DNA of 64,000 nucleotides from CAWGCA01 sp963820955 (lineage in GTDB: Bacteria > Pseudomonadota > Gammaproteobacteria > Chromatiales > Chromatiaceae). Positions 26,178-35,106 of the stretch are shown here, in pieces. The stretch's first letter is position 1. The number at the start of each line of letters is the position of its first letter. Under the pieces are notes generated by a model, which was not told where the DNA came from, ran no database searches, and was given only the letters and a program-made list of their open reading frames with translations. Position numbers and translations under genes: made by a program. The stretch lies in the NCBI GenBank assembly GCA_963820955.1, contig CAWGCA010000047.1, positions 1-64,000 of the forward strand, in the 5' to 3' direction.

Positions 26178-28454
26178 CTATTCGTCGTGTGGCTGGGCGA
26201 AAGAGCACTCTTTCTGAGGACACACCTTTTCCGTGCCTTTTTTCTTGGTGGTCTTGATGCTTAAGATTGGCCAGCCGCACTGGGGGCAGGGTTCGGCCAC
26301 TGGTTCGTTCCAGATGGCGTAATCGCATTCGGGGTAGGTGGAGCAGGAAAAAAAGACCTTACCGCGGCGGGATTTGCGTCGCATCAGGGTGCCCTGGTTG
26401 CATTTGGGGCAGGTCACGCCGGTGTCCACCGGTTTCTCCAGAGGCTCTATGTGACGGCACTCGGGATAGGCGGAACAACCAATAAATTTTCCGTACTTGC
26501 CTTTTTTGATCACCAGGTCAGAGTTGCATTTGGGGCATTTGCGACCCTCCACCAGCTCAGGTTCTTCCTGGTGCCGGCCATCGCCACTGAGATCCCGGGT
26601 GTAATCGCACTCCGGGTAGTTGGTGCAGCCGATAAAGCGCCCATGGCGCCCCAGGCGGATGGAAAGCTGGGAGCCACACTTGGGGCAGTTTTCGTCCATT
26701 GCCTCGTGGGTGACATCGCTGCGCTTCACATTCTCCTGGGTGTGGTCGATCTGTTCCTTGAACGGACCCCAGAACTGGGTTAGGAGTGGTACCCATTCCT
26801 CTTCGCCCCGGGATACCGCGTCCAGTTCATCTTCCAGTCGGGCGGTGAAATCGTAGTCCACATATCGGGTGAAATAGCTGGTGAGAAACCTTTTTACTAC
26901 TCTGCCCACATCGGTGGGATAAAAGCGCTTCTTCTCCAGCAGGACATATTCACGATCCTGCAGGGTGGAGATAATGGAGGCATAGGTGGAAGGGCGGCCA
27001 ATGCCATGTTCTTCGAGGGCTTTCACCAGGCTGGCCTCGCTGTAGCGCGGGGGTGGTTCGGTGAAGTGCTGCTCGGGGCGGATCGCCTTCAGGGGAACCC
27101 TTTCCCCCTGCTCCATGGGAGGCAGCATCTTCTCATCGTCTTCTCCTTTTTTCGCATCGTCCACGCTCTCCAGATAGACGAGCATGAAGCCGGGGTTGGC
27201 GATAGTGGAGCCAGTGGCGCGGAAAATGTTCCCTTCTCCGCAGGTCAGATCCGCCACCACAGTGTTGATGGTGGCATGGTTCATCTGGCAGGCCACCGTG
27301 CGCTTCCAGATCAGTTCGTAAAGCCGAAACTGGTCCCTGGTGAGGTGATCCTTGAGTTCCTCTGGTGTGTGAAATACAGAGGTTGGGCGGATCGCCTCAT
27401 GGGCCTCTTGGGCATTTTTTGCCTTGGTCTTATAACGCCGAGGCTGTTTAGGCAGGTGGTCGCTATCAAAGCGATCGGCAATATATTCGCGCAGCTCTGT
27501 AAGCGCATCGTCGGCCAGGTTAACTGAATCGGTCCGCATGTAGGTGATCAGTCCGACGGCGCCGCTGCCGGTGTCTACGCCTTCATAAAGCTGTTGCGCG
27601 GTGCGCATGGTCCGCTGGGTGGTGAAGCCCAGCTTTCGCGCCGCCTCCTGCTGCAGGGTGGAGGTGGTGAAGGGGGCTGCCGGGTTGCGCTTGCGTTGTT
27701 TTTTCTGGACCTTCTCGACCTGCAGGCTGCCATTGGCCGATGCCAGCAGGTGTTGCTCCGCCTGTGCCGCATACTCACCCTCGGTGATGCTGAACTGGTT
27801 GAGCTTTTCACCCTGATAGTGGGTCAGTTTGGCGCTGAAGCCCTGGGATTCCTTGGTCAGATCGGCTTCGATGGTCCAGTACTCTCTCGCCTTGAAGGCC
27901 TCGATTTCCTCCTCGCGTTCCACGATCATGCGCAGGGCCGGGCTTTGTACCCGGCCGGCGGAAAGGCCGCGGCGGACCTTCTTCCAAAGTAGCGGTGACA
28001 GATTGAACCCGACCAGGTAATCCAGCGCCCGACGGGCCTGCTGGGCGTTGACTAGGTCCATAGAGAGGGACCGCGGATGGTCGATCGCCTCCTGGATCGC
28101 TTTTTTGGTGACTTCGTTGAATACCACACGGTGGACCGGCTTGTCTTTAAGTTGCCGTCGGCTTTTCAGCAGCTCGTACAGATGCCAGGAGATGGCCTCT
28201 CCTTCGCGGTCCGGGTCAGTGGCCAGATAGAGCGCATCGGCCGTTTTCAGTGCCTTCGAGATTGCCTGAACATGGCGGTCGTTGCGCTCGATGACCTGGT
28301 ACTTCATCTTGAAGTTGTCGCTGGGGTCTACGGCCCCTTCTTTGGGGATTAGATCGCGAACGTGGCCATACGAGGCAAGGACTTTGAATTCCTTGCCCAG
28401 ATATTTGTTGATGGTTTTGGCCTTGGCTGGCGATTCGACGATAACCAGATTCAT
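26178..28454 (-). CDS. topA: DNA topoisomerase I
   Basis: TopA relaxes negative supercoils by a type IA strand passage. The 758-residue product begins with the Toprim domain (MNLVIVESPAKAKTINKYLG; DPDREGEAISWH) and has the active-site tyrosine in ITYMRTDSVNL. It ends with four zinc-ribbon units built on CPKC...C...YPEC, the last one altered to CPQCGW...CPQKEC. E. coli TopA is longer (865 residues) because of a larger C-terminus. The gene closes a dprA-smg-topA run. Confidence 0.96.
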   Translation of the reverse strand: MNLVIVESPAKAKTINKYLGKEFKVLASYGHVRDLIPKEGAVDPSDNFKMKYQVIERNDRHVQAISKALKTADALYLATDPDREGEAISWHLYELLKSRRQLKDKPVHRVVFNEVTKKAIQEAIDHPRSLSMDLVNAQQARRALDYLVGFNLSPLLWKKVRRGLSAGRVQSPALRMIVEREEEIEAFKAREYWTIEADLTKESQGFSAKLTHYQGEKLNQFSITEGEYAAQAEQHLLASANGSLQVEKVQKKQRKRNPAAPFTTSTLQQEAARKLGFTTQRTMRTAQQLYEGVDTGSGAVGLITYMRTDSVNLADDALTELREYIADRFDSDHLPKQPRRYKTKAKNAQEAHEAIRPTSVFHTPEELKDHLTRDQFRLYELIWKRTVACQMNHATINTVVADLTCGEGNIFRATGSTIANPGFMLVYLESVDDAKKGEDDEKMLPPMEQGERVPLKAIRPEQHFTEPPPRYSEASLVKALEEHGIGRPSTYASIISTLQDREYVLLEKKRFYPTDVGRVVKRFLTSYFTRYVDYDFTARLEDELDAVSRGEEEWVPLLTQFWGPFKEQIDHTQENVKRSDVTHEAMDENCPKCGSQLSIRLGRHGRFIGCTNYPECDYTRDLSGDGRHQEEPELVEGRKCPKCNSDLVIKKGKYGKFIGCSAYPECRHIEPLEKPVDTGVTCPKCNQGTLMRRKSRRGKVFFSCSTYPECDYAIWNEPVAEPCPQCGWPILSIKTTKKKGTEKVCPQKECSFAQPHDE

Positions 28455-28582
28455 CGGTGGTCAGTGGTATCTCTATTTCGGATTGCGGTGGATTCAGGAA
28501 GAGCGCAGGCGGTCTCTTACCCCCGTCGATGAACAACCTGAAAGCTCCGGATGTTATCGTGAAAAACAGTGTGCCGGTCGGA

Positions 28583-29059
28583 TCAATGCAGATAGACGGG
28601 GATGTCGTTGTACACCAAGTCTTCCATCTGTGCAAAGGCGGATTCCTGTCCTGGCTGGTTAATCAGTACCATCAAGACAATCCATTTCATCTCTTCCACA
28701 CCGATTTGCAGGCTATCCAGCGCCACGGCGCGATCGATTACCAATTCTCTGCTCGCTTGGTCCAGGATGCCGTTCTGTTCCAGAAACAGAAGTAACCCCC
28801 GGCAATCGGTATCCAAACGGTTTTTTTCTTCTTCCGTATAAATCCGAAGAGAGTTTTTGGTATGGGCGCTGTATTCCTGTGAGCCCTGTCGCAGGGCCAA
28901 TTCATCCATCCACTGAAAGGCCTTGTCGATCTCCCTCTCCGGAAAGCCGGCTTGGACCAGTTCCTCATGAATCTCGGTCTGATCGGAAGGCGGTTGCTGC
29001 TCGCTGCCCATATAGTTCTCGTAGAGATAGATCAGGATATCGACCACATTTTCGTTCAT
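28583..29059 (-). CDS. smg: Smg protein (DUF494)
   Basis: The 158-residue acidic, mainly alpha-helical protein matches Smg, with MNENVVDILIYLYENYMG at the start and SLRIYTEEEKNRLDTDCRGLLLFLEQNGIL in the middle. Its role is not known, but it is constantly found between dprA and topA in gammaproteobacteria, which is the order here. Cytoplasmic; no membrane segment or signal sequence. Confidence 0.93.
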   Translation of the reverse strand: MNENVVDILIYLYENYMGSEQQPPSDQTEIHEELVQAGFPEREIDKAFQWMDELALRQGSQEYSAHTKNSLRIYTEEEKNRLDTDCRGLLLFLEQNGILDQASRELVIDRAVALDSLQIGVEEMKWIVLMVLINQPGQESAFAQMEDLVYNDIPVYLH

Positions 29060-29092
29060 GATGGTTCCTCAGGGTTACCGCGACCTGTCTGT

Positions 29093-30262
29093 TTAGGAGA
29101 CAGGTTCCTGGCTCGGTGGGTCATGGCGACGCTTGCCGGTCAGGCAATAGCGTCCACCCGGCGCAGATGATACATAACCTTCGAGCTCAAGCAAAAGGAG
29201 CATGGAGGAAACAGCGTCGGCGGTCAATCCGGAACGTTGGATCAGCAGGTCCATCGGCGCCGAATCGAACCCCAGACAATCAAGAAGACGGCGGTAATCC
29301 TGATCCCAAGACTCGGATTCGTCCGCATCTCTTTTCTGTTCCGGTTGGTGTGGCAACTGCATATGACCCAAGAGCGGACCCAGTTCTTCTACCACGTCCC
29401 GCGCGGACTCGACCAGTTTTGCGCCCTGGCGGATCAAGTCATGGCAGCCGCGCGCCAGTGGATTGTGGATGGAGCCAGGGATAGCAAATACTTCACGGCC
29501 TTGTTCTGCGGCCAGCCGGGCGGTTATCAGGGAACCGCTCTGTTTCGCGGCTTCGACGACCAGAGTGCCGAGACTCAAGCCGCTGATAAGCCGGTTGCGG
29601 CGTGGAAAGTGACCAGGTTTGGCAGGCGTGCCTGGCAGGAACTCTGTGATCAGGGCACCCTGTTCGAGAATTCGCTCGGCAAGATGCTGATGACGTGCGG
29701 GGTAAAGGCGATCCGGCCCGGTTGCCGTTACCGCGATGGTATGGCCACAGGCAGCGAGTGCCCCCTCATGGCTAGCCCCATCGATTCCGATGGCAAGGCC
29801 ACTGGTAATGGTAATGCCCGCTGTTGCCAGAAAACAGGCAAAATCTCGAGCGGTTTGTCGGCCGGAGGCGGTCGGGTTTCGGCTGCCTACAATGGCAAGC
29901 TGGGGAGAATTGAGCAGATCAGGATTCCCTCGGACGAACAACAGGGGCGGTGGGTCTGCGGTCTGGGTCAGTAATTCCGGATACCGGGGGTCAGCTAGGG
30001 TGATCAGGTGGTGGCCTGGATGCTGCAGCCATTGTATATCACCATCGATTGCCCGCCAGTCCGGTGATCGCAGGTAGGATTGTGCCTCTGGCGGCAGTCC
30101 CAGGTCGTTGCTGCGGTCATTGATCTGGACCAGAATCCGGCTTGGCTCACCCAGCTTCTGCAGCAGGCGGATGATCCCCCTGCTACCGAGGCCGGGGGCC
30201 CGCAACAGTGCTAACCAGTATTTTAGTTCCTTCTCTTGAGCCTGTTGGCTGTCGTCGTCCAT
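29093..30262 (-). CDS. dprA: DNA-processing protein A
   Basis: DprA binds single-stranded DNA entering during transformation and loads RecA. The 389-residue product has an N-terminal helix-hairpin-like part, then the Rossmann core with LAIVGSRNPTASGRQTARDF and TSGLAIGIDGASHEGAL, GHFPRRNRLISGLS, and a C-terminal winged helix (about 320-380). It precedes smg and topA, as in related genomes. No competence pilus genes are in the window, so transformation itself cannot be judged. Confidence 0.95.
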   Translation of the reverse strand: MDDDSQQAQEKELKYWLALLRAPGLGSRGIIRLLQKLGEPSRILVQINDRSNDLGLPPEAQSYLRSPDWRAIDGDIQWLQHPGHHLITLADPRYPELLTQTADPPPLLFVRGNPDLLNSPQLAIVGSRNPTASGRQTARDFACFLATAGITITSGLAIGIDGASHEGALAACGHTIAVTATGPDRLYPARHQHLAERILEQGALITEFLPGTPAKPGHFPRRNRLISGLSLGTLVVEAAKQSGSLITARLAAEQGREVFAIPGSIHNPLARGCHDLIRQGAKLVESARDVVEELGPLLGHMQLPHQPEQKRDADESESWDQDYRRLLDCLGFDSAPMDLLIQRSGLTADAVSSMLLLLELEGYVSSAPGGRYCLTGKRRHDPPSQEPVS

Positions 30263-30306
30263 GACGTTGCCCGATTGGTTGGAATGGTTATGAAAAATTC
30301 TGTCGA

Positions 30307-31344
30307 TCAGGGATTCACTACCCGGTCCAGCACGTGGATGGCTCGGGTAGCGCGCATAATCAGCGCAAAACTGACCCGTGGAAAGGTGCGAAAAACCATA
30401 AGTTTCCCTGCTGGCTCATTGGGCAGGACAACCTGCTTGTTCGGGTTGTCAGTCACTATATCCCGTATCACCCCGCCACGGTGCATTACGGTCAGTACAT
30501 CACCCCGGGTTAAACCATCCTGTTCTCCCTTGTCCAGGATCACGATGTCATACTGTCCTATGTTTTCGACACCGTTCAGCACCTTGATGATACTGCCGTT
30601 GATCTCCCGGTCCGGTGCCTTGGGATGGAAGGTGGTCAGGCTGATGTCTTCGGGGACAACCAGCAGTCGGTCACCAATCAGCGTTTCCAGTTCCATGCTG
30701 GTCAGCATGACTGTGGCCGGATCACCGGTTCTGCGCAATTGTGCGTTGCCGACAAACTGCGCGTTGAATCCCAGAATATCACCGGTATCAGCGTCTTTCA
30801 GCGGTTCTGCCGGGCGTACAACTTCGAAACGGGTATCTTCCGCACTTTGGATGCTGCGAATGTAAGCCAGGTGATCGGTACTGCCTACGACGTGATCCTC
30901 ACCAAAACTGACCACATAGGGTGCGGAGTCAAGCGTGTCTGAATCCAGCACGAAGGTTCGGGTCAGGAATGGACGTATGGCATCCACCGGAATGGCTGGA
31001 ATCGCCTCATCCAGGGGTACCGAGCGAACCGATGGTGAAAGGCGGATATTTGAGCCCCGTTCCAGACTGAGGCGGGGCCTGCCATTGATGAAACTCAATA
31101 CCAGGACGTCGCCGGGATAGATCAAGTGCGGGTTCTCGATCTGGGGATTGACATACCAGACGTCTGGCCAGAACCATGGGTCGCGCAAGAAGCGGGCGGA
31201 AATATCCCACAGGGTGTCGCCTTTAACCACCACATAGCGGTCAGGGTGGGCCGGGTTAACGGCGATCTCGTCTGCTGCCAGAACGCAGCAGGAAAAAAGC
31301 AGGCCCAGGGTAAGGCTGACAAGCTTGTGGCTAGTAGTAGACAT
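30307..31344 (-). CDS. LysM-domain cell-wall-binding protein
   Basis: The 345-residue protein has a Sec signal (residues 1-23) followed by one LysM domain (about 35-85, YVVVKGDTLWDISARFLRD and the NPHLIYPGDVLVL end) that binds peptidoglycan. The remaining 250 residues have no named domain. In gammaproteobacteria a LysM gene stands at this position beside def and dprA, divergent from def. It is presumably periplasmic and may shape or sense the cell wall. Confidence 0.9.
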   Translation of the reverse strand: MSTTSHKLVSLTLGLLFSCCVLAADEIAVNPAHPDRYVVVKGDTLWDISARFLRDPWFWPDVWYVNPQIENPHLIYPGDVLVLSFINGRPRLSLERGSNIRLSPSVRSVPLDEAIPAIPVDAIRPFLTRTFVLDSDTLDSAPYVVSFGEDHVVGSTDHLAYIRSIQSAEDTRFEVVRPAEPLKDADTGDILGFNAQFVGNAQLRRTGDPATVMLTSMELETLIGDRLLVVPEDISLTTFHPKAPDREINGSIIKVLNGVENIGQYDIVILDKGEQDGLTRGDVLTVMHRGGVIRDIVTDNPNKQVVLPNEPAGKLMVFRTFPRVSFALIMRATRAIHVLDRVVNP

Positions 31345-31658
31345 GGTGCTCCCTTTTTCGTCGTTGTCGCTGATTCTGGACCAGAAAGTTCCGGCTCATT
31401 CACCGGAACTAACGCTCAGAATCCTGTATCATCATAATGTTACCGAATTCATTTAGCTCTGTACTACAGGAACCTGTCCGGAATATTTTAGGTCTATCCT
31501 TTAGCTAAATCGGGAAGTTGGCCCGTTTCTTTACATTATTTTCGCTGCACAGTGCTCACTATGCACCACAAGTTGTGTAAAAATCCGGGTGAGTTTTGAA
31601 TTTTATCGGTGGGAACACCTATTTTCTGAACACTTAGATGACTTTTTGGGACACATAA
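31345..31658. other. divergent intergenic region between lysM and def
   Basis: The 314-bp region carries no gene. It must hold the promoters for lysM (minus) and def (plus). It contains a perfect AGTTCCGG/CCGGAACT inverted repeat (31387-31410) near the lysM side and AT-rich sequence in the middle. I could not place -35/-10 boxes with confidence. Confidence 0.6.
31387..31410. promoter_or_regulatory. 8-bp inverted repeat, possible operator
   Basis: AGTTCCGG (31387-31394) and CCGGAACT (31403-31410) are separated by eight bases. It lies about 45 bases upstream of the lysM start, the usual place for a dimeric regulator site or a leader hairpin. Confidence 0.4.
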
Positions 31659-32192
31659 ATGGCACTACTGGACATACTCCATTTCCCTGATCCTAGACTG
31701 CGTAACCGGGCAAAATCGGTGAAACAGGTAGACGATTCAGTTCGACGACTCGTCGATGACATGCTCGAAACCATGTACCAGGCTCCAGGTATTGGTCTGG
31801 CGGCGATTCAGGTCAATGATCCTCGACGCGTGGTGGTGATCGATGTCTCCGAGGACCGCAGTGAACCACTCTGTCTAATAAACCCGGAGATTCTTTCGCG
31901 CGAAGGTATTGAAGAGACGGATGAAGGTTGTCTTTCGGTGCCCGGCATCTACGAAAAGGTGACCCGCGCTAACCAGATCAGGGTTCGAGCCTTAGACCAG
32001 GAGGGTAAAATCCTGGATTTTGAGGCTGAGGGCTTGGTCGCTGTCTGCATACAACACGAGATTGATCACCTGGACGGCAAGTTGTTCATCGATTACCTGT
32101 CGAACCTTAAACGTCAGCGCATTCGCAAGAAACTGGAAAAAGAGGGTCGCCAGAAACAGACGCAACAGGATCCAGCGAGGCATGCCATCTGA
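31659..32192 (+). CDS. def: peptide deformylase
   Basis: Def removes the formyl group from nascent proteins, using Fe2+ in vivo. All three family motifs are present: GIGLAAIQ, EGCLSVP with the metal-ligand Cys, and QHEIDHLDG with its two His ligands. The 177-residue length is normal. fmt follows 69 bases downstream, giving the universal def-fmt pair. Confidence 0.97.
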   Translation: MALLDILHFPDPRLRNRAKSVKQVDDSVRRLVDDMLETMYQAPGIGLAAIQVNDPRRVVVIDVSEDRSEPLCLINPEILSREGIEETDEGCLSVPGIYEKVTRANQIRVRALDQEGKILDFEAEGLVAVCIQHEIDHLDGKLFIDYLSNLKRQRIRKKLEKEGRQKQTQQDPARHAI

Positions 32193-32261
32193 CGACAGCA
32201 GGAGTAGTGTATCCGGGGAGGCGCCGAGTCCTTCGGTCACCGCCCGGCGGTGGTAGGTAAA

Positions 32262-33200
32262 ATGAGCAATAACCTCAAAATCGTTTTTGCGGGAACTCCG
32301 GAATTCTCGGTGCCACCCTTGCAGGCTCTGCTGGCTGCTGGCTACCCAGTGATCGCGGCCTATACGCAACCTGATCGACCCGCTGGCCGCGGCCGTAAAC
32401 TGGCTTCCAGCCCGGTGAAAGAGTTGGCGCTGAAACAGGGCATTCCGGTATTCCAACCGATTAACTTCAGGCACGAACGAGACTTGATGGAGTTAGAGGC
32501 GTTGGAAGCCGATCTCCTTGTAGTGGTGGCCTATGGTCTGATTCTGCCGGGCCGCGTGTTGGCCGCCCCACGCTTTGGTTGTATCAATATTCACGCTTCG
32601 CTGCTACCCAGATGGCGTGGCGCTGCCCCCATTCAACGGGCGATTCTTGCCGGTGACCAGGAAAGCGGTGTCACCATTATGCAGATGGAGGCTGGTCTCG
32701 ACACCGGTCCCATGCTGCTGAAAAAAGATTGCCCTATTGGCCCTGAGGAGACGGGCGGCAGCCTCCACGACAGGTTATCGCAAATGGGGGCGCAGGCGCT
32801 CATTGAGGTGTTACCCGGGATTGCTGATGGGTCTCTCAGGGCGATTCCCCAGCAGGATGCACTGGCTACCTATGCCAGCAAGCTGGAAAAGAGTGAAGCC
32901 CGCATCGACTGGAACCTCAGAGCCAGTGAGTTGGACCGACAGATCCGCGCCTTCAACCCCTGGCCGATAGCGCAGACGGGGCTGCAGGGCAATGTTCTGA
33001 GGGTCTGGGAATCGACTCCGCTTGCGGTATCGGTAAACGCCATCCCCGGCACTGTTGTGGCCTGTGGAAAAGAGGGAATCGATGTGGCAACCGGGGATGG
33101 CCTGCTGCGTATCCTGAGGCTGCAGCTACCAGGCAAAAAGGCGGTGAGTGCGGCGGATTTCCTCAATGCCCAGGATCTGGACGGGGTGTTGTTTGGCTGA
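32262..33200 (+). CDS. fmt: methionyl-tRNA formyltransferase
   Basis: Fmt formylates initiator Met-tRNA from 10-formyl-tetrahydrofolate. The 312-residue product starts MSNNLKIVFAGTPEFSVPPL, has the catalytic segment INIHASLLPRWRGAAPIQRAI and the C-terminal tRNA-binding domain (QIRAFNPWPIAQT). I start at the ATG (32262) and not at the GTG four codons before. The rsmB frame begins inside its last codons, so the two overlap. Confidence 0.96.
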   Translation: MSNNLKIVFAGTPEFSVPPLQALLAAGYPVIAAYTQPDRPAGRGRKLASSPVKELALKQGIPVFQPINFRHERDLMELEALEADLLVVVAYGLILPGRVLAAPRFGCINIHASLLPRWRGAAPIQRAILAGDQESGVTIMQMEAGLDTGPMLLKKDCPIGPEETGGSLHDRLSQMGAQALIEVLPGIADGSLRAIPQQDALATYASKLEKSEARIDWNLRASELDRQIRAFNPWPIAQTGLQGNVLRVWESTPLAVSVNAIPGTVVACGKEGIDVATGDGLLRILRLQLPGKKAVSAADFLNAQDLDGVLFG

Positions 33201-34533
33201 GACAGACGGCGGTCATCGGCCAGGTCAGGGAAAGAACAACTCGAGGGCGGTGGCCGCAAGGTTGTTGCGGCAACTGGCCCAGGGCCGGTCTCTATCCGAT
33301 CTGTTGGATAGAGGTTTGAGCGGAGTCGAAGAACGGGACGTCGGCTTGGTCAAAGAGTTCTGCTTCGGCGTTGCCCGCTGGCGGCTGCGGCTCGAAGAAA
33401 TCGCGGACCGATTGCTGAAACGCCCCCTGAAGGAGCGCGATGGAGATGTCAGGGCGCTGATTCTGGTGGGGCTGTATCAGCTGCTGTACATGCGGGTTGC
33501 CCCCCATGCTGCTTTGTCGGAAACAGTGGAAGCGGCCAGAGCGCTGAAAAAACCCTGGACGGCAGGACTGATAAATGCCGTCTTGCGCCGTTTTTTGCGC
33601 GAACGCGAGGGGTTGTTGGAGGCGGTGGACCGACTGCCAACGGCTCGCTACGCCCACCCTGTTTGGCTGTTAACGGCGCTGCAACAGGCCTGGCCAGGCA
33701 ACTGGGAGGCGCTTGTTGACGAGGCTAACAGTCGGCCACCGATGAGCCTGCGGGTCAATCTCTCCCGGGTCAGCCGGGGCGACTATATCGAGCAGTTAGC
33801 CCAGGCGGGAGTTGTGGCGACGCCAGTAGATGCCGTCCCTTCAGCAGTTGTTTTAGATAAGCCGGTTGACGCGACAAGTCTGGTGGGCTTCGCCGCAGGG
33901 ATGGTATCGGTGCAGGACGCGGGTGCTCAGCTGGCGGCTGGGCTGCTCGATATGCAGACTGGACAGCACATCCTGGATGCCTGTGCAGCACCGGGAGGGA
34001 AAACCGGTCATCTGCTGGAGACGGCTCCGGCGGGGGTGTCAGTCACCGCGGTGGATGTTGATGCGGGACGGCTACGGCGTTTGCAGGAAAACCTGGATCG
34101 GTTGCGATTGTCTGCTGATGTTCAGGTGGGGAACGCGGCCTCGCCTGACGGGGAATGGGCGCGGAAGCGCTACGATCGTATCTTAATGGATGTACCCTGC
34201 TCCGCAACGGGAGTGATACGTCGTCATCCAGATATAAAGTGGCTTCGACGGGCGGAGGATATCTCCTCCCTGACGGTAGTCCAGGCGCGGATACTGGATG
34301 CTGTCTGGCCCTTGCTGAAGCCCGGGGGTATGCTCTTGTACGCCACTTGTTCGTTGCTGCCGGAAGAGAATCACGAGCAGGTGGCGCGCTGCCTGGAAAA
34401 ATATAGAGACGTAGTTTCGCTGCAGATCGAGGCGCCTTGGGGGCATAGTTGCCAACCGGGTCGCCAGACCTTGCCGGGAGAGGCGACGATGGATGGTTTT
34501 TACTATGCCCGTTTACAAAAAACAGCACGATAA
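33193..34533 (+). CDS. rsmB: 16S rRNA (cytosine-967 C5)-methyltransferase
   Basis: RsmB methylates C967 of 16S rRNA. The 446-residue product has an N-terminal NusB-like domain (ARLLRQLAQGRSLSDLL) and a methyltransferase core. The S-adenosylmethionine site is LDACAAPGGKTGHLLE and the catalytic Cys lies in ATCSLLPEEN, with DVPCSATGVIRRHPDIKW. A TTG at 33193, overlapping the fmt stop by eight bases, is the best start; the frame is open from 33148. Confidence 0.94.
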   Translation: MAETDGGHRPGQGKNNSRAVAARLLRQLAQGRSLSDLLDRGLSGVEERDVGLVKEFCFGVARWRLRLEEIADRLLKRPLKERDGDVRALILVGLYQLLYMRVAPHAALSETVEAARALKKPWTAGLINAVLRRFLREREGLLEAVDRLPTARYAHPVWLLTALQQAWPGNWEALVDEANSRPPMSLRVNLSRVSRGDYIEQLAQAGVVATPVDAVPSAVVLDKPVDATSLVGFAAGMVSVQDAGAQLAAGLLDMQTGQHILDACAAPGGKTGHLLETAPAGVSVTAVDVDAGRLRRLQENLDRLRLSADVQVGNAASPDGEWARKRYDRILMDVPCSATGVIRRHPDIKWLRRAEDISSLTVVQARILDAVWPLLKPGGMLLYATCSLLPEENHEQVARCLEKYRDVVSLQIEAPWGHSCQPGRQTLPGEATMDGFYYARLQKTAR

Positions 34534-34560
34534 TACTCCGCCTATTGATGGAGCGGTGCT

Positions 34561-35106
34561 TTGATTGTCCGGGCTTGGCTGCTGGTTTTTCTGTTGCTCC
34601 CGGTACCGGGACTGGCGGCTGAGTTTGAAGTAACCCGTCTCTCAACCCAGCTGCTCGATGGCAGCTATGTGATGGATGCCGAGATTGACTTTCGGTTCTC
34701 TGACAAGGCCCTGGAAGCCCTGCAGAACGGCGTACCGCTTACCCTGCAGATCCAAATCCAGCTGCGACGGGAAGGTGCCTGGATCTGGGAAAAGGATGAA
34801 CTGGATGTCAGACTCCGTTACCGAATCCGCTATCAGGCCCTGCCTTCCGTTTACCAGGTCATCGACCTGCAGTCTAAAACTCAGCAGAGCTTTGTGACCC
34901 GGGAATCGGCACTCAAGGCCTTGGGGAAGCTGCCGGCCTTTACCCTGGTGAAACAGGAACAGCTGCAATCTGACCGCAGCTATCTCCTGTCGCTCTATAG
35001 CGAGCTCGACATTGAGGAATTGCCTTTGCCGCTTCGGCCTTTGGCCTATCTGACACCTGCCTGGAACCTTTCCAGCGAGTGGGGCACATGGCGTCTGCAA
35101 CCCTGA
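34561..35106 (+). CDS. DUF4390 secreted protein
   Basis: The 181-residue protein begins at a TTG and has a signal sequence (about 1-20, ending PGLAA). The rest is a beta-rich DUF4390 domain (DAEIDFRFSDKALEALQNGVP, RVRYQ-like blocks and the RPLAYLTPAWNLSS ending). DUF4390 genes regularly precede an ntrY-like sensor kinase, as here, and overlap it by about 19 bases. It is probably a periplasmic accessory or input protein of that kinase; this is inference. Confidence 0.85.
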   Translation: MIVRAWLLVFLLLPVPGLAAEFEVTRLSTQLLDGSYVMDAEIDFRFSDKALEALQNGVPLTLQIQIQLRREGAWIWEKDELDVRLRYRIRYQALPSVYQVIDLQSKTQQSFVTRESALKALGKLPAFTLVKQEQLQSDRSYLLSLYSELDIEELPLPLRPLAYLTPAWNLSSEWGTWRLQP